NCBI GenBank assembly: GCA_001972305.1
Contig: BDDD01003327.1
Span: 1 to 64,000 of the forward strand
From: Cephalotus follicularis
Taxonomy: Eukaryota > Streptophyta > Magnoliopsida > Oxalidales > Cephalotaceae
Length of the DNA: 64,000 nucleotides
Direction of reading: 5' to 3'
Below the pieces are notes generated by a model that saw nothing but the letters and a program-made list of their open reading frames with translations, had not been told where the DNA came from and searched no databases. A program made the translations under genes and the position numbers. Positions 11,656-22,399 of the stretch are shown one piece after another. Every line of letters begins with the position of its first letter. Position 1 is the stretch's first letter.

Positions 11656-12430
11656 GTCATTGGCCATTTCAAGATTTTACCTACTTAAATCTTTGAAGGA
11701 TCCACTTAACAATCCGGGACTGGATATGACATGTCCCAGAAAGGCTACCTCTGATAACCAGAATTTTCATTCGCTGCCTTGGCATATAGCCGACGATCTA
11801 TGAGAGTTTGCAGTGCACAGTATAGATGTTGTCCGTGTTCCTCCATTGTCCTTGAATATACCAGGACATCATTAATAAAGATTACGATAAACCGATCAAG
11901 ATACGGACTGAACACTTAATTCATTATACTCATAAATGCAGTTGGGGCATCGGTCACCCCAAGTGGCATTCCCACAATTCCCATGATGTCCATATCATGA
12001 GCTAAAAGCTGTCTTTAGAATATCCTCCTTCTGGATTCTGAGCTGATGATATCCGGCTCTCAGATCCAGCTTAGAGAACACAGTTGATACCCTCAGTATA
12101 TCAAATGACTCATCGATTTGCGGCAAAGCATATTTATTCTGAGCTGCCGGTAATCGGTGCCCATTCGCAATGATCCGTTCTTTCTTTTAACAAACATGAT
12201 CGGTGCTTCACATGGAGAAGCACTCGGTCGGAGGAAACCTTTATCGAGTGACTCCAGTAATTTCATATTTGATTTCCTTCAATTTAGGGGGAGCCATTTG
12301 ATAGGGAGCTCTCGATATAGGTGCTGTTCCGGTATCAAGTCTGTAGAAAACTCTACATCTCCATCAGGAAGTAGAGGCGTTAGTTTTCCTGGAAAACGTC
12401 TGGGTATTCACTAATTACCGGGACAGCCTC
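11656..12430 (-). pseudogene. Gyp4 reverse transcriptase, decayed
   Basis: The minus strand carries, with frameshifts, the Ty3 RT series: LTPLLPDGDVEFSTDLIPE near 12390, then [20 protein letters not shown] and [18 protein letters not shown] near 12140-12000. Farther down comes [17 protein letters not shown] at ~11905-11855. The last is the active-site box, with FIND in place of the usual F/YxDD, so a catalytic Asp is lost. It would copy element RNA into DNA if intact. Confidence 0.85.
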
Positions 12431-13422
12431 AAATTTCGGTACTCATCTGTTACTGTCCATACCATGTACCAGGCAAGTATTACAACTTTGCCTTAAAAGT
12501 CTATGAGTCTTTATAGCAGACACTATTTGGTTCGGTCAGTGTTCCAAAGCTGGAACGGAGACTGCTCTGGCACATTGAAGGTCACACCTTCCTGTCTCAA
12601 TCCGCGTACGCATTACGTGAAAAAAGTCCATCATTCCATAATCATTCCATGAATGTACAATCCATAATCATTCGATTCGTTCATTCACAAACCATTCAAT
12701 AAAAGTCCATTCAATCACGATCCATCCATTCTTAGTCCATTTAGTCTCATTACAATATCTTAACATTCTACTGGGAACCTAGAAGCTAACTAGGTATATA
12801 TATATCGTCCCATACCAACATATATATAAATAGTTAACATTGAGTGATTGACTAAATATATATATACTGTCCCATACCAGTATATATACAAGTAGTTAAC
12901 CGCATCCCTTTTTAATCAATCATTCATTCACTTAGCCGTCCAATCAATCATTCAATCATTCACTCAGTCCTACATTCAATCATTCATTATGCAGTCATAC
13001 ATTCAGTCCTTCATTCAGTCAATCCATTATGCAATCAATCATTCACCCAATTACTCATTAGCTAGTCCACAAGTGTTCTAGCTTAGGATCTATTAAACCA
13101 TTCACTCAATCAATCATTTAATCAGTCACTTATCCATTCCAGTTCATTCAATCAGTCACTTGTCCATTTCATACGTCATGGACCTCGCTAACATTTTAGC
13201 CTCTTGAGCAACATTCACTTCTTCTGCATCTCTCAGAGTTTGAGTACGTCTATTCGACGTCTCGATTCTTGCTCCTCGCGCAGTTCCATTTCGACAACCG
13301 TCCAATTTCACCCTTTTTTTTTGTATAACTTCAAAGGGTTAATATCCACTCGTTTGTCTACATGAAATTAACCTTATAAGCCAAGGACTCCTTACTGGTG
13401 TATCCAGAATAGGTGAACCGTG
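12431..13422. repeat. Gyp4 low-complexity region, no gag seen
   Basis: This interval should hold gag and protease but is dominated by degenerate cattcaatcattcattcag runs (12640-13160). Two near copies of a ~60-bp unit carrying cccatacca..atatatat..tagttaac lie at 12785-12840 and 12845-12905. No gag motif or zinc knuckle was found. Confidence 0.65.
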
Positions 13423-13434
13423 TCTCTGATACCA
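13423..13434 (-). other. Gyp4 primer binding site
   Basis: The minus strand reads TGGTATCAGAGA, complementary to the 3-prime end of initiator-Met tRNA, five bases after the LTR end GTTACA. Confidence 0.9.
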
Positions 13435-13438
13435 AGAC

Positions 13439-14476
13439 TGTAACGCCCCAAACACCTAGGGTGAATCCCCAAGATTTGACGCGCTACTAACAGTATCATT
13501 CATTTATTTATTTCAGCGGAAATTTAAAAACATTGAAACAATATAATAATGCATGCAGAATAGTCCAATAAAACATTACTTTCGTGGATAAAACCCAAAG
13601 TTATACAATACAGTCATAAATAAGGCTCTGCCACAAACCGGCAGGTCATACAATAAGTCATCACTATACTTGTGGGCCATCGAACTGCAATAAGAGAGAG
13701 GAGACTCACCCGGGGCTTCAATCCTTGACTTGATGCGAAACTCCACCTGTACCTGACCCATTACATTAAAATGCAATGGGTCAGCGACCACTAGTCGTGT
13801 AGGAACTACTACCATACGTTTATGGAATGTAGATGCAACAAGCATATGTAGTGCAAATGAGAGATGCAATATAATGCAGTAAAGTCAATAAGCAGTTACT
13901 ATTAGTGCAGTCCATTCAGTGTATAATTCAGTCATTAACGATAGTTCAGTGAATCCTTCCTCGGTATCCCCTACTAAAGGAGGAGAGATAATGTACTCAA
14001 GGAAATGGTGAGCTCTCTTCGATCACTGGTTCCTCCTTTGCCTTCCTTCTTTTGCTCACAGCTACAATTTCTCCTTGTCGCTTTCTCTCCCGAAATGCCA
14101 ACAGTCCCTTCTACACTCACCACTTCTCTATTTATAGCTACCAGTGGAATTCTCTAGAATTCCCTGGAGCTATATTACCATTCCTTTACTGGATTGGGCT
14201 GAGGACTGGTTAGAATCAGCCCAATTCTCCAATTCTCCCTTTGTTCAATTTAGCCCAATATTAACACTATTAAGCCCAATAGCATAATAATATTTCAAGC
14301 ACAATTTCCCTTTCTTTCCCTTGGACCAGATTTGGCCCAAGGCTCCATTCATTCATCTATCATATGTCGATCCAAAATGTCATTTATTCATTAACTCAAT
14401 TTTCAGTCCAATAACAGTATCACATTTTGAGCCCGATTTTCACATCTCAATTATTTATAAAATTCTGGGTATTACA
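13439..14476 (-). repeat. Gyp4 5-prime LTR (short form)
   Basis: 1038 bp. The first ~560 bp match 5429-5997 and the last ~470 bp match 8800-9256, joined directly near 13997. It adjoins the primer site on the left and the TTCTG duplication on the right. Confidence 0.9.
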
Positions 14477-14481
14477 TTCTG

Positions 14482-15370
14482 AGGAGGCCAGGCAAGGGGC
14501 CAAGGAGACTGATATTGACTATGCCGTGATGGCTAGTGACAGGGAGGCCAGGGAGGCCAGGGACGAGGTGGCCATGGCCGCGGAGGCCAGGGCTACGAAA
14601 GCCGTGGAGGTTAGAGCTGCGGAAGCCATGGAGGCCATTGCCAGGGAGGCCGAAGAGGCTAGGGCTGTGGAAATCATGGAGGCCAGGGCTGCGGAAGCTA
14701 TGGAGGCCAGGGCAAGGGAGGCCGTAGAGGCAAGGGCTGCGGAAGCCATGGAGGCCAAGGCAGAGATTGCACTGGGTAAAAGGTCGACCGATGTTGAAAC
14801 TGCTCATCCTTAAAAAAGGCAGAGGACAGAGGAAGGGGATGCACCCCAAGATGATGACGTCGAAGTGCTCTCCTATGACACTGACCTCCCATGCCCTTTT
14901 GAGGAGCTCGGGCAAGTAAGGGAGATTATCAGAGCACTTGGAAATTCTGGGGTTTGCCTAAAGACGGCACGGGTGGCCGTTGAACTTGGCAAGGAGGGCA
15001 TTTTTCCTCATGAGCTGATGGTGAGGGAGAATTGGACCGCTGGTCAAACCTGGACCAACCTCTTCCAGTGTTGTCTCAGGGTACGTATGCTCTTCCCAAA
15101 TTCTCCTTTGAACAAACTTTCTTGATTATTTCAAAGCCTCCTATTTTATCCTCAGGCTATAGTTGATGCCCACCTCCTGATGGAGAAATATGATCAAGAG
15201 ACTAGCTTGAACGAGCAGGTCGGGGCTGAAAATGCCGAGCTTAAAAAGTCACTGGACAAGACCGTGCTCAGCTGGAGGAAGTACTTGGGGCCAAGGAGAG
15301 CATGATCGCTGAGAAGAATGAGGCTCTAGAGGAAACCAGAAGGGAAAAGGGGCTCAAGATAGTTGTGATG
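14482..15370 (+). pseudogene. Tat1 antisense ORF, second part with predicted intron
   Basis: Continues the frame from 5428. Residues rich in Ala, Glu and Arg form imperfect repeats (EARAAEAMEARA) from 14570 to 14760, a predicted long helix. A TAA stop lies at 14811, after which the frame resumes with KRQRTEEGDAPQDDDVEVLS (a basic then acidic patch) and a non-repetitive domain with FEELGQVREIIRALG and FPHELMVRENWTAGQTW. A GT-AG intron at 15081-15155 (donor g/gtacgt, acceptor atcctcag) would join to IVDAHLLMEKYDQETSLN; a one-base shift near 15262 then precedes more coiled-coil (QLEEVLGAKESMIAEKNEAL). Function unknown; possibly a nucleic-acid or self-associating protein. Confidence 0.65.
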
Positions 15371-16736
15371 AGCTAGAAAATCGAGCTCAAAGGCAAGCTG
15401 AGTGCCTGTGGTGATGAGGACGCAAGGCGCTAGGCTTCCTAGCTGTAGCAGGTGTCCATGTTGCTGAGGTGCCGAGGATGCTCCAGTGTAGTGCACCTGA
15501 ACATGCCTGCACTTTGGGCGTACAGTGTTAAATGCCAAAGCTCTCCCTAACGTGACACGTGTCAATGCATACATTCTCCAGGGCATTTGAACTGTCCACA
15601 ATCATGTATCTAGAGCATACAATGACAAGCATGCAGTACATCCTAGCCTGCCGTACCATGCACCCGTGCAATAGGCCGAGCTCTCCAACAGTACACCTGA
15701 GCATGCATTTGAGTGGTGCTTCATGGGCAGATGTTAGATTTCGTCTCAGGTCCTCCTATTGGGAGCTCTTCTGCCAGGACACGCAACACTGATCTACTTG
15801 GCCAGAACACAGTAAGGGTCTTCTCGGTCTGCCTGGACTGCTCGGCATGTCTACCTGGACTTCCATCTCTGAGGTCTGGCTTTGAGCTCTTGTACTGGAA
15901 GATTCTTACCTCAGAGATGTATCGATCTCTGACCGCCTTGGAGGGCGTCTTGCCCCCCTTAGCGGGTTTCGTCTAGACTCTCTGTGAGGCTATTTTTGTT
16001 TTGCGATTTAATATTTTTGGTTACCTTTCGGGGGCACTACCTTGCCCGAGGATGAACATGAAGATTCTCCTAGCCTTAGCTTTTTTGCTTTGGTTTTTTC
16101 TTATACTGTGATTTCTTTCATCAAGTTGTAATTTTCTTCAAAGTAATGAGAAATGAGAACCTTTGGCATCCTCGGATTCCTGTTTTATGATCTTCTTTGC
16201 TTTCTTTGTATTGCATGCTTGGGCTCCACTCGAATGCACACGATTCCCTTATGATAAGTGTATATAGGTAGTAGAACTTGTGCTTCCTTCGTGCATCATT
16301 GTTCCCCTTAGGGACTTTGGCTTTGTCTATTTCATAGACTTTATGTTTTGGCCTAACAATTTTCATGCCTGATTGCCTAAGCTTCGTAGTCCCTTTAGGA
16401 CACCTCATTTAAAAGGCGCTTAGACAAAAAGACTTCGTCTTTATGAGTTCTACTGTGTTCGTAGACCAAGTTTTATGTCTGCCCAGGCAAGTTCTTACGG
16501 GTTCGTCGACCGGGGTCTCGTCTGGCCCGTTATATTCTAGACCAGGTCGTCTGAGCTTGTAGTCCACGTATAAACACTTATTTCAAAGTGCTCAGTCCAA
16601 CGAACTTGATTGTTGCGAGTTCTTATGGATTCGACTCTCAAGACACGATATTGGTTTGGTAAGGAAAGTTCTTATGGAGTTCCTGACTAGTATTTGCTCC
16701 CTTAGGAGTCTTATTTCTTCCTTAGAAGTCTTTGGT
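15371..16736. other. Tat1 non-coding stretch
   Basis: About 1.4 kb between the antisense ORF and the tandem array. The sequence includes a GC-rich first third and a T-rich second part. No frame with family similarity, primer site or LTR end was found. It may hold the 3-prime untranslated end of the antisense transcript. Confidence 0.5.
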
Positions 16737-17045
16737 GTAACTTTTGGTGCTCCTCGGGAGGAGTCTTTGTTGGTAAATTTAGGTGCTCATAGGGAGGAGT
16801 CCTTGGTGCTCCCCTGGAGGAGTCTTTGGTGCTCCCCTGAAGGGAGTCTTTTGGTGCTAGCCTGGTGGGAGGCTTTTGGTGCTCCCTTGGTGGGAGGCTT
16901 TGGTGCTCCCCTGGGGGAGTCTTTTGGTGCTCCCCTGGTAGGAGTCTTTTGGTGCTCCCCTAGTGGGAGGCTTTCGGTGCTCCGCTGGTGGGAGGCTTTT
17001 GGTGCTCCCTTGAAGGGAGGCTTTTGGTGCTCCCCTGGTGGGAGC
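16737..17045. repeat. Tat1 25-bp tandem array downstream of pol
   Basis: About 12 imperfect units, consensus ggtgctcccctggtgggagg then cttt, mostly 25 bp with a few 24- and 27-bp versions. It starts ~180 bp beyond the end of the integrase frame. Tandem arrays in this position are a documented property of Tat/Ogre-like elements and have been linked to birth of satellite DNA. Confidence 0.9.
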
Positions 17046-17223
17046 ATGGTCTGGCACGCTTAGATTAAAGCTTCTTGGTTGAGGGAGTTGATCAACGACT
17101 ATACAGAGGTTTAATGACATGTACATTGGGCGTCCAATACCTTGAAAACTTGGAACTATGATCTTTGCACACATTTTTTGATGAAAAATTAAACTTTATT
17201 GACATTTTGAATTTTGTACAACT

Positions 17224-17470
17224 TACAAAGAGTCACTGGTAATACTTCCTAAGATGCTCGACATTCCAAGCTCTGGGAATCTCCCTGCCCCCTAGAGTTT
17301 CAAGTTTGAATGTTCCTGGGCGGAGCACTCTCATGACCTTGTATGGTCTTTCCCAATTATTGGCTAGTTTTCCTCTGCCTTGTAGTCTGGTCATGGAATC
17401 ATGGTATCTGGTTTTTAAAACTTTCACCCTCGTTTCGAGCTATAAGGAAACTTCGAATATTTTCTGTTCT
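17224..17470 (-). pseudogene. Tat1 integrase C-terminal end
   Basis: The minus-strand frame reads GRGKLANNWERPYKVMRVLR followed by GTFKLETLGGREIPRAWNVE and HLRKYYQ then stop. This is the GPY/F-type C-terminal module that ends Tat polyproteins. It is fused almost directly to the end of gag, so over 3 kb of pol is missing. The end of the frame marks the start of the 3-prime untranslated region. Confidence 0.85.
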
Positions 17471-17479
17471 ACACCCTTC

Positions 17480-19252
17480 CAAAGATGAAGTGAATTACTC
17501 CTCTGGGCTGCTGCTGCTACTCGGCCTGCTGAGGAGCTTCTTCTCTGTGCTCCCTTATTTCTTGAGGAGCACCCCTGTCCACATATTTCCTGAGGTGACC
17601 TTTGTGAATTAAGTCTTCAATATGATTCTTTAATTACCTGCACTCCTCTGTGTCATGCCCGTGGTCAAGATGGTACCGACAGAGTTTGTCTACGTTCCTT
17701 TTCTCCCCCGAGGACCTCATTGGTGTAGGCCATTGGATGGGGACCTTGTCCTTCTCCACTGCAAGTATCCTGGTACGTGTCTCCAAAAGAGGGGAAAAGT
17801 TGTTGTAAGCCAGGATGGGCGCCCCTCCCCTTGGTGAATCCTCCATCTTAGAGAGCTTGTGTATGAGGTCATCCCTGTGGAGCTCGAATCTTTCCTTTCT
17901 CTTCTCTTTCTCACCGGGAGCATTTCGTGAATCCTCCCCTTTCTCCACCTTATGGCCCGACCAGGATGTTTTATGTTTCCTGGCTGCCATGCCCTCCTCG
18001 GCATTGATATACCTCTCTGCTCTTCTCAGTAGGTCTACCATATCCACCGCAGGCTTCTACAGCAGAGAGAAAGTAAAGGGGGAATTGTCCTTCAGCCGAC
18101 TATTCAGAGCTGAAAGCGCGAAGGTCGGTTCCAGTTCTTTAACTGTGAGAGACTCCTTGTTGAATCTAGTGAGGTAGTCTCTTAGTTACTCATCTTTCCC
18201 CTACGTCACTTTAATCAAATGGGTTGAGTTCCTCCTTTGCGTGGTGCTGTTGAGGAATTTGGTGACGAACAGCTGTGCAAACTGCTCAAAATTCTCCACC
18301 GAACCCTCTGCCAGGGTAGAATACCATGACTGGGCAGCTCCAGTCATTGTTTTTGGGAATCCTTGGCAAAGTGTGGCATCAGAGGACTGCTACACTAACA
18401 TGGTTTGGATGTAAGTACGGACATGTTGGATGGGATCCGAGGACCCATTATACTGCTGGAGACTCAAGAACTGGAATCCACTAGGGATACGCTCCTTCAT
18501 GATCTCAGGTGTGAAGGGGTTGGCACTAATGTTGCACTCCTAGGCCAGATACCCCCTTGAATGCTCAGCTTCTTGGAGCCTCTTCTCCATCTTTGCAAGA
18601 TTTCTGTTCATCACTTCCTCCATGTCTTTAGTGTGGTTGTGTGGTCCAACCTACTCCCCCGCACTGTTCTGGTCCTATGCAAGGCGTTGGAGTGCACACG
18701 TATCTCCTCAGCATCCCCCTGGAGATCCACATCCATTGCTTGGTGCTTGGGATGCTCTGGTCGGGGATCGTTGTTGTGATCTGGGGTAGTTAAAGACTCT
18801 GCCCTCTGAGATGTACTAATCTCAGCTCTCCTCCTCGGGGGTGTATCAACCCCTGACCGCCTTGGGGGGTGTATGCCCCTCCTCGGCAGGTTTCGCCTTG
18901 GTGCTACTCCCAAAGATGTTTGAACCTCTGACCGCCTTGGAGGGTGTCTTGTCCCCCTTGGCAGGTTTCGCCTAGCCCCTTGGGGCTATTGAATATCAAG
19001 GTTCGGCCTGCTTGGACCAGATCGTCCTTGATTGACTGGTTGGGCAGGTCTGACCTATTCACGGTTGGCTATATTAGTTGCCAACAGGTTGGTAAGGAGC
19101 TCCATTCCCTGGAGAAGCTGTGTGAATTGCTCCCCAGTGATGGGAGCTTTCTCGACAATGACGACAAGTTGACTGGTTGAAGCTGGGTTGTTTCCAGTAG
19201 CCGCCTGGCTGCCATCAAGAGCGAAAGGGTTGTTGTTCTTTCTTGGAGGCAT
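17480..19252 (-). pseudogene. Tat1 gag
   Basis: ATG at 19252 begins MPPRKNNNPFALDGSQ, ~45 bp beyond the 5-prime LTR. After a Pro/Arg-rich spacer (18900-18600) comes the retrotransposon gag domain: IPSGFQFLSLQQYNGSSDP, TMTGAAQSWYSTLAEGSVEN and FEQFAQLFVTKFLNST at about 18480-18230. A lysine-rich hinge follows, then a zinc-binding CRYHLDHGHDTEECRELK at ~17655-17600. The CRYHxDHGHDTEEC form is characteristic of Tat gag. At least five in-frame stops disable it. Confidence 0.85.
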
Positions 19253-19297
19253 GATTCTTGATAGTTTTTTGTCATGTTTCCCACATATGGTGCCGAA

Positions 19298-19783
19298 TGT
19301 TGATGCAGAAATCCTTTCCTCAACAGTGTCCTACGTGGAGGACTTTGATTTGTTGAAGGAAACTCTGAGATATGCCCGAGAAGAAGGTTGATTGGTTGTC
19401 CCTGCCCAAATGAACAAACGGGTCGTAGGTCCAGGAGATTAAACACTTGGGGACACTCCGACGCTCAAGTTAGGCAATGCACAGAGAGTTTAAGGTTCTT
19501 TAGAATGTAAAAAGGGCTGACCTGGTTAATGTCGTTGATTCTACTATTTATAGGCTTAGAATGTAACTGTCGAGCATGGAAGGAGTTGATAAGTATCCCT
19601 AAGGACATGTCCGAGGATCTCGGGCATTTCCCTGATCTCCACCGGGTTTAGTGCAAGTATGCCTATTAAGCATGATTTTGTGTTAGTAACGCCTAGCCAC
19701 GTGTCAGTGGGTCCTATGGACACCTGCCGTCATGACCTGAGGACATGTGGCCCTATTCTTTAAGTGGAATTTTTCCAACATCA
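19298..19783 (-). repeat. Tat1 5-prime LTR
   Basis: 486 bp matching 4446-4934. The sequence directly inside it, TTCGGCACCATATGTGGGAA on the minus strand, occupies the primer-site position. I cannot assign that tRNA with confidence. Confidence 0.9.
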
Positions 19784-19788
19784 AGTAT

Positions 19789-20578
19789 GATCAAAATCAA
19801 GTTTTCTTAAATCCAATTCATAAAACAGTAGCATATAGGTACTAAAACATGAATTTTCTGTTTGAAAAACATCAGTATATCAATTTAAATGCATAAACAT
19901 ATGGATTTACGGTTGAATGTAGCACAAGAAACTTTCAAAACATGATTTCTCAAAATACATGATTTAGAAAAGTTAACAATGAAGTTTTGAACAATGTAAA
20001 CTTATATTCAACATTATCAGTAATATATATAATGAAAACAAAACCAGTATCATGACATACCTCAAGATGATGAGAAAACAATGAGAAGAACAATGAAAAG
20101 AAAATGGCTGTGGCTGGTTAAAAAAATGGTGTAGATAACTGTTTTTAAAGAATGAAAAACGTGTATTTGATGGAAAAAACATGTAGATTTAAAAGCTTTC
20201 CTTTCTTACAGATACGCGGTCAACACATAAGGAAAGCACATGTTCAGATTATGGTCAAAATCCCACTTTCTAAACTAAGACAACGACCACACACAATTAA
20301 GGAAAACGGTTTAAAGCGTCGACGGTTAAGAATAAGCATCAGCGCTTAACCCATTTCAACTCAAGCGTCGACGGTAAAGGCATAGGCGTCAGCGCTTTAC
20401 ATATGTGCCAAGGCATCGATGCTTACTACAAAGGGTCGACGCTTAACGTCCAGAAATGTAAAATTGAAAAAGTTCGACAAAAACAATTTCAATTGGTCCA
20501 ACAGAACATAACATATAGCATATGACAAAAACGTAACATATAACAATAAACACCTACACAACAAACCGGGATATTACA
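19789..20578 (-). repeat. Gyp2 LTR, right part (5-prime half on minus strand)
   Basis: Continues the LTR broken at 4445 after the second AGTAT. It ends at plus-strand GGGATATTACA, which is TGTAATATCCC on the minus strand, the same start as the Gyp2 LTR at 29334. It holds another cluster of TCGACG motifs at 20308-20445. Confidence 0.88.
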
Positions 20579-20830
20579 TCCTCACCCCCTTAAAAAGATT
20601 TCGTCCAGAAATCTAAACAACTACTGACCTATATCTAACAGATGAGGGTATTCCTTTCGGATAAGATACTCCAACTCCCAAACATCACATCGAAAATGTG
20701 CATCTCCATCGGAAGAAGATCTACCTCACAAAATTTTATCATCGAACATAATAGCGCAATCAAAAAAATGCTCCGACAAAACAAAACACAAGGCCTTACG
20801 GTTATCAGAAAAGAAAAGAAAAAATAGTAC
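20579..20830 (-). pseudogene. Gyp2 polypurine tract and end of pol (chromodomain tail)
   Basis: The minus strand shows AAGGGGGTGAGGA immediately before the LTR start. Upstream of it a decayed frame reads WELEYLIRKEYPHLLDIG and FRFLDEIFLRG. This resembles the end of chromodomain-bearing Ty3 polyproteins, where an aromatic WE..E motif is followed by YPHLF and the last residues before the purine tract. It is joined directly to the start of protease, so most of pol is deleted. Confidence 0.65.
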
Positions 20831-21370
20831 CTTGAGCATCTTCAATTTGATGAGTCGCCATTGCAAACACTCTACCTCTTACATTTCACTGCCCAACAGC
20901 ACTACCATAATTTCCTCTTCTAACCTTAGCACGAGGGTAAATACATTCTTTTACAAAATGACCCACTTGACCACACGCGAAACAGGCCCCAATAACCTTA
21001 TAAAACAGTTGGCTCGGATGTTTCTTTCCACAAGTCTCACAATTGGCCACGAGAATAAAATTGGGGTTACCTCTGTCTACCAATTCGCCACCACGACCCC
21101 TATCCTGCTGTCCCAAACTCTGATCCAGATGACCATATCTAGTCAGCTTCCTTCCTCCTTCCTGTCTGGCAGCCTGAAAGTCCAGCCATTCCATCTCAAT
21201 GTTTTTGGCCGCATTGGCCACGTCTGACACATATGAAAATCTTTCATTAATCAACCTCCCCCTGAGTCGATAATGAAGCTTCCACTTGAATTCCTACGCT
21301 TGTTCAGCTGCGGTCCCCATAGCATGTCTAGCAAAACCTACCAATTTAGATACCACAGCCTGTGTGGGAT
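20831..21370 (-). pseudogene. Gyp2 gag C-terminal half with zinc knuckle
   Basis: Minus-strand frame reads RFSYVSDVANAAKNIEMEWL and DFQAARQEGGRK, then CETCGKKHPSQLFYK and CFACGQVGHFVKEC. The last is a CX2CX4HX4C zinc knuckle. It then runs into VRGRVFAMATHQIEDAQGTI, matching the protease start of the other Gyp2 copy at 32395-32450. The N-terminal half is cut off at ~21370 where CACTA sequence begins. Normal role: capsid and RNA binding. Confidence 0.85.
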
Positions 21371-21394
21371 GAAATGGTGAACATCTGGATATCT

Positions 21395-22225
21395 GAGGAT
21401 TTTTAGAAGCGGGCAAGAACAAATGCATCCAATAGGGTGAACGAAGCACACACCACCTACACTGGCGGTAGTTACACGATGGAAAGACAACTGCAGATTG
21501 GGGTAAGTATTAAACTTAATTTATGAATACGGTGATTAATAAACTTAATTTGTGTTTCAAACTAATTCGAAGTAGCATTTGACTTGAAGGAGGCCAAGGG
21601 GAAACCTACTGTGGATGTATTTTATGACAACCATTGGAGGGCGGGGAATGATACTCTTCCACCTCCTATTATAATGGAGAGGATGGTGAGTCACAAACTG
21701 AAATGAATATGTCAATCACTTAACTGATTAATCTTGTATTTTTTTATAGGAGAAGTATCGGGATGTTGCCTGGTCAGATACTGTGGAGGGGCCAGACGGT
21801 ACTAGTAGGTCGGCTCCCGTCAAAGTCATGGCATGGATAGAGGCGAAAGTAGGTCCACGGAAGGGCAAGATCCGTGGATTTGGGAACTACATAACTTCCT
21901 TGAAGATGCTACCACAAGCACTTCTAGATACTCAGTAGGGAGTGGGAAGTCAGAGTTGCTCATTCATTTCACAGCCATAAGAGGCCGACCCATGGACGAA
22001 TGCAGGTGTTCGCGAGGAGGTCTCAGAGATTCTACAGTAGGTGTCCCAGGTGTAGACGACGTTGGAGAGTTTTATGGCCCAAATGACTCAGATGATGGCC
22101 ACTAAGTCCAGACACACACCAACTGATTAGAATTCACCGCAGAGCCGGTACCCCCCCTCCCAGCCATCCCCAGACTCAGACCATGGCGATGACGAGTCAT
22201 AGTTTGTTGAGTTTGACACATTTTA
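21395..22225 (+). pseudogene. CACTA-associated ORF, three exons
   Basis: Exon ending at 21502 reads RVNEAHTTYTGGSYTMERQL. An intron 21503-21575 (gtaagt...tag) leads to LKEAKGKPTVDVFYDNHWRA, and a second intron 21686-21749 (gtgagt...tatag) leads to KYRDVAWSDTVEGPDGTSRS and VGPRKGKIRGFGNYITSLKM. The Y-T-GG-S box, the short basic second exon and the GKIRGFGN box resemble the plant En/Spm accessory transposase family (Ptta, Transposase_24). In-frame stops follow at ~21938 and later. Call is from motif resemblance only. Confidence 0.45.
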
Positions 22226-22399
22226 AGACTGTTTGTAAAAGTATTACACTTTTTATAAATATTCTATAAAGTTCATTTACATTATTTTGTTAGCTTAATG
22301 TGAATGGAATGTGTAGTTCAGTAGTTATGGATGAAGTCCATTAGACAAATGTGAAATGTAAACTGTTATTGTGGCTGCTGCTGAAATGAATTGCAGGTT

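Larger units (their letters stand above)
5429..14476 (-). mobile_element. Gyp4: Ty3/gypsy element nested in Tat1
   Basis: Bounded by LTRs with plus-strand ends TG(C/T)AACGCCCC...GTATTACA, flanked by TTCTG at 5424-5428 and 14477-14481. A primer site at 13423-13434 and a purine tract at 9257-9275 place it on the minus strand. The internal region holds badly decayed reverse transcriptase, RNase H and integrase pieces in the normal Ty3 order. No recognisable gag remains in 12430-13420. The LTRs are very unequal: 3828 bp against 1038 bp. Confidence 0.9.
4446..19783 (-). mobile_element. Tat1: Tat-type Ty3/gypsy element, pol-deleted, carrying Gyp4
   Basis: Two LTRs in direct orientation (4446-4934 and 19298-19783) bound the element. 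AGTAT flanks it at 4441-4445 and 19784-19788, a 5-bp target duplication. Order on the minus strand: 5-prime LTR, gag (19252 to ~17480), only the C-terminal end of integrase (17470-17224), a tandem array, then an antisense ORF on the plus strand, polypurine tract and 3-prime LTR. Protease, reverse transcriptase, RNase H and the integrase core are missing, so it is non-autonomous. Gyp4 is inserted inside the antisense ORF. Antisense ORFs and 3-prime tandem arrays are known features of the Tat lineage. Confidence 0.9.

Noticed and set aside
14472-14915. 147-codon minus-strand frame rich in Leu, Pro and Gly
   Set aside because: It is the shadow of the Ala/Glu repeat of the Tat1 antisense ORF, which continues in frame across the Gyp4 insertion on the plus strand.
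16656-17174. Long frames reading repeated GAPKASHQ-type or GAPLVGG-type peptides
   Set aside because: They arise from the 25-bp array downstream of pol.
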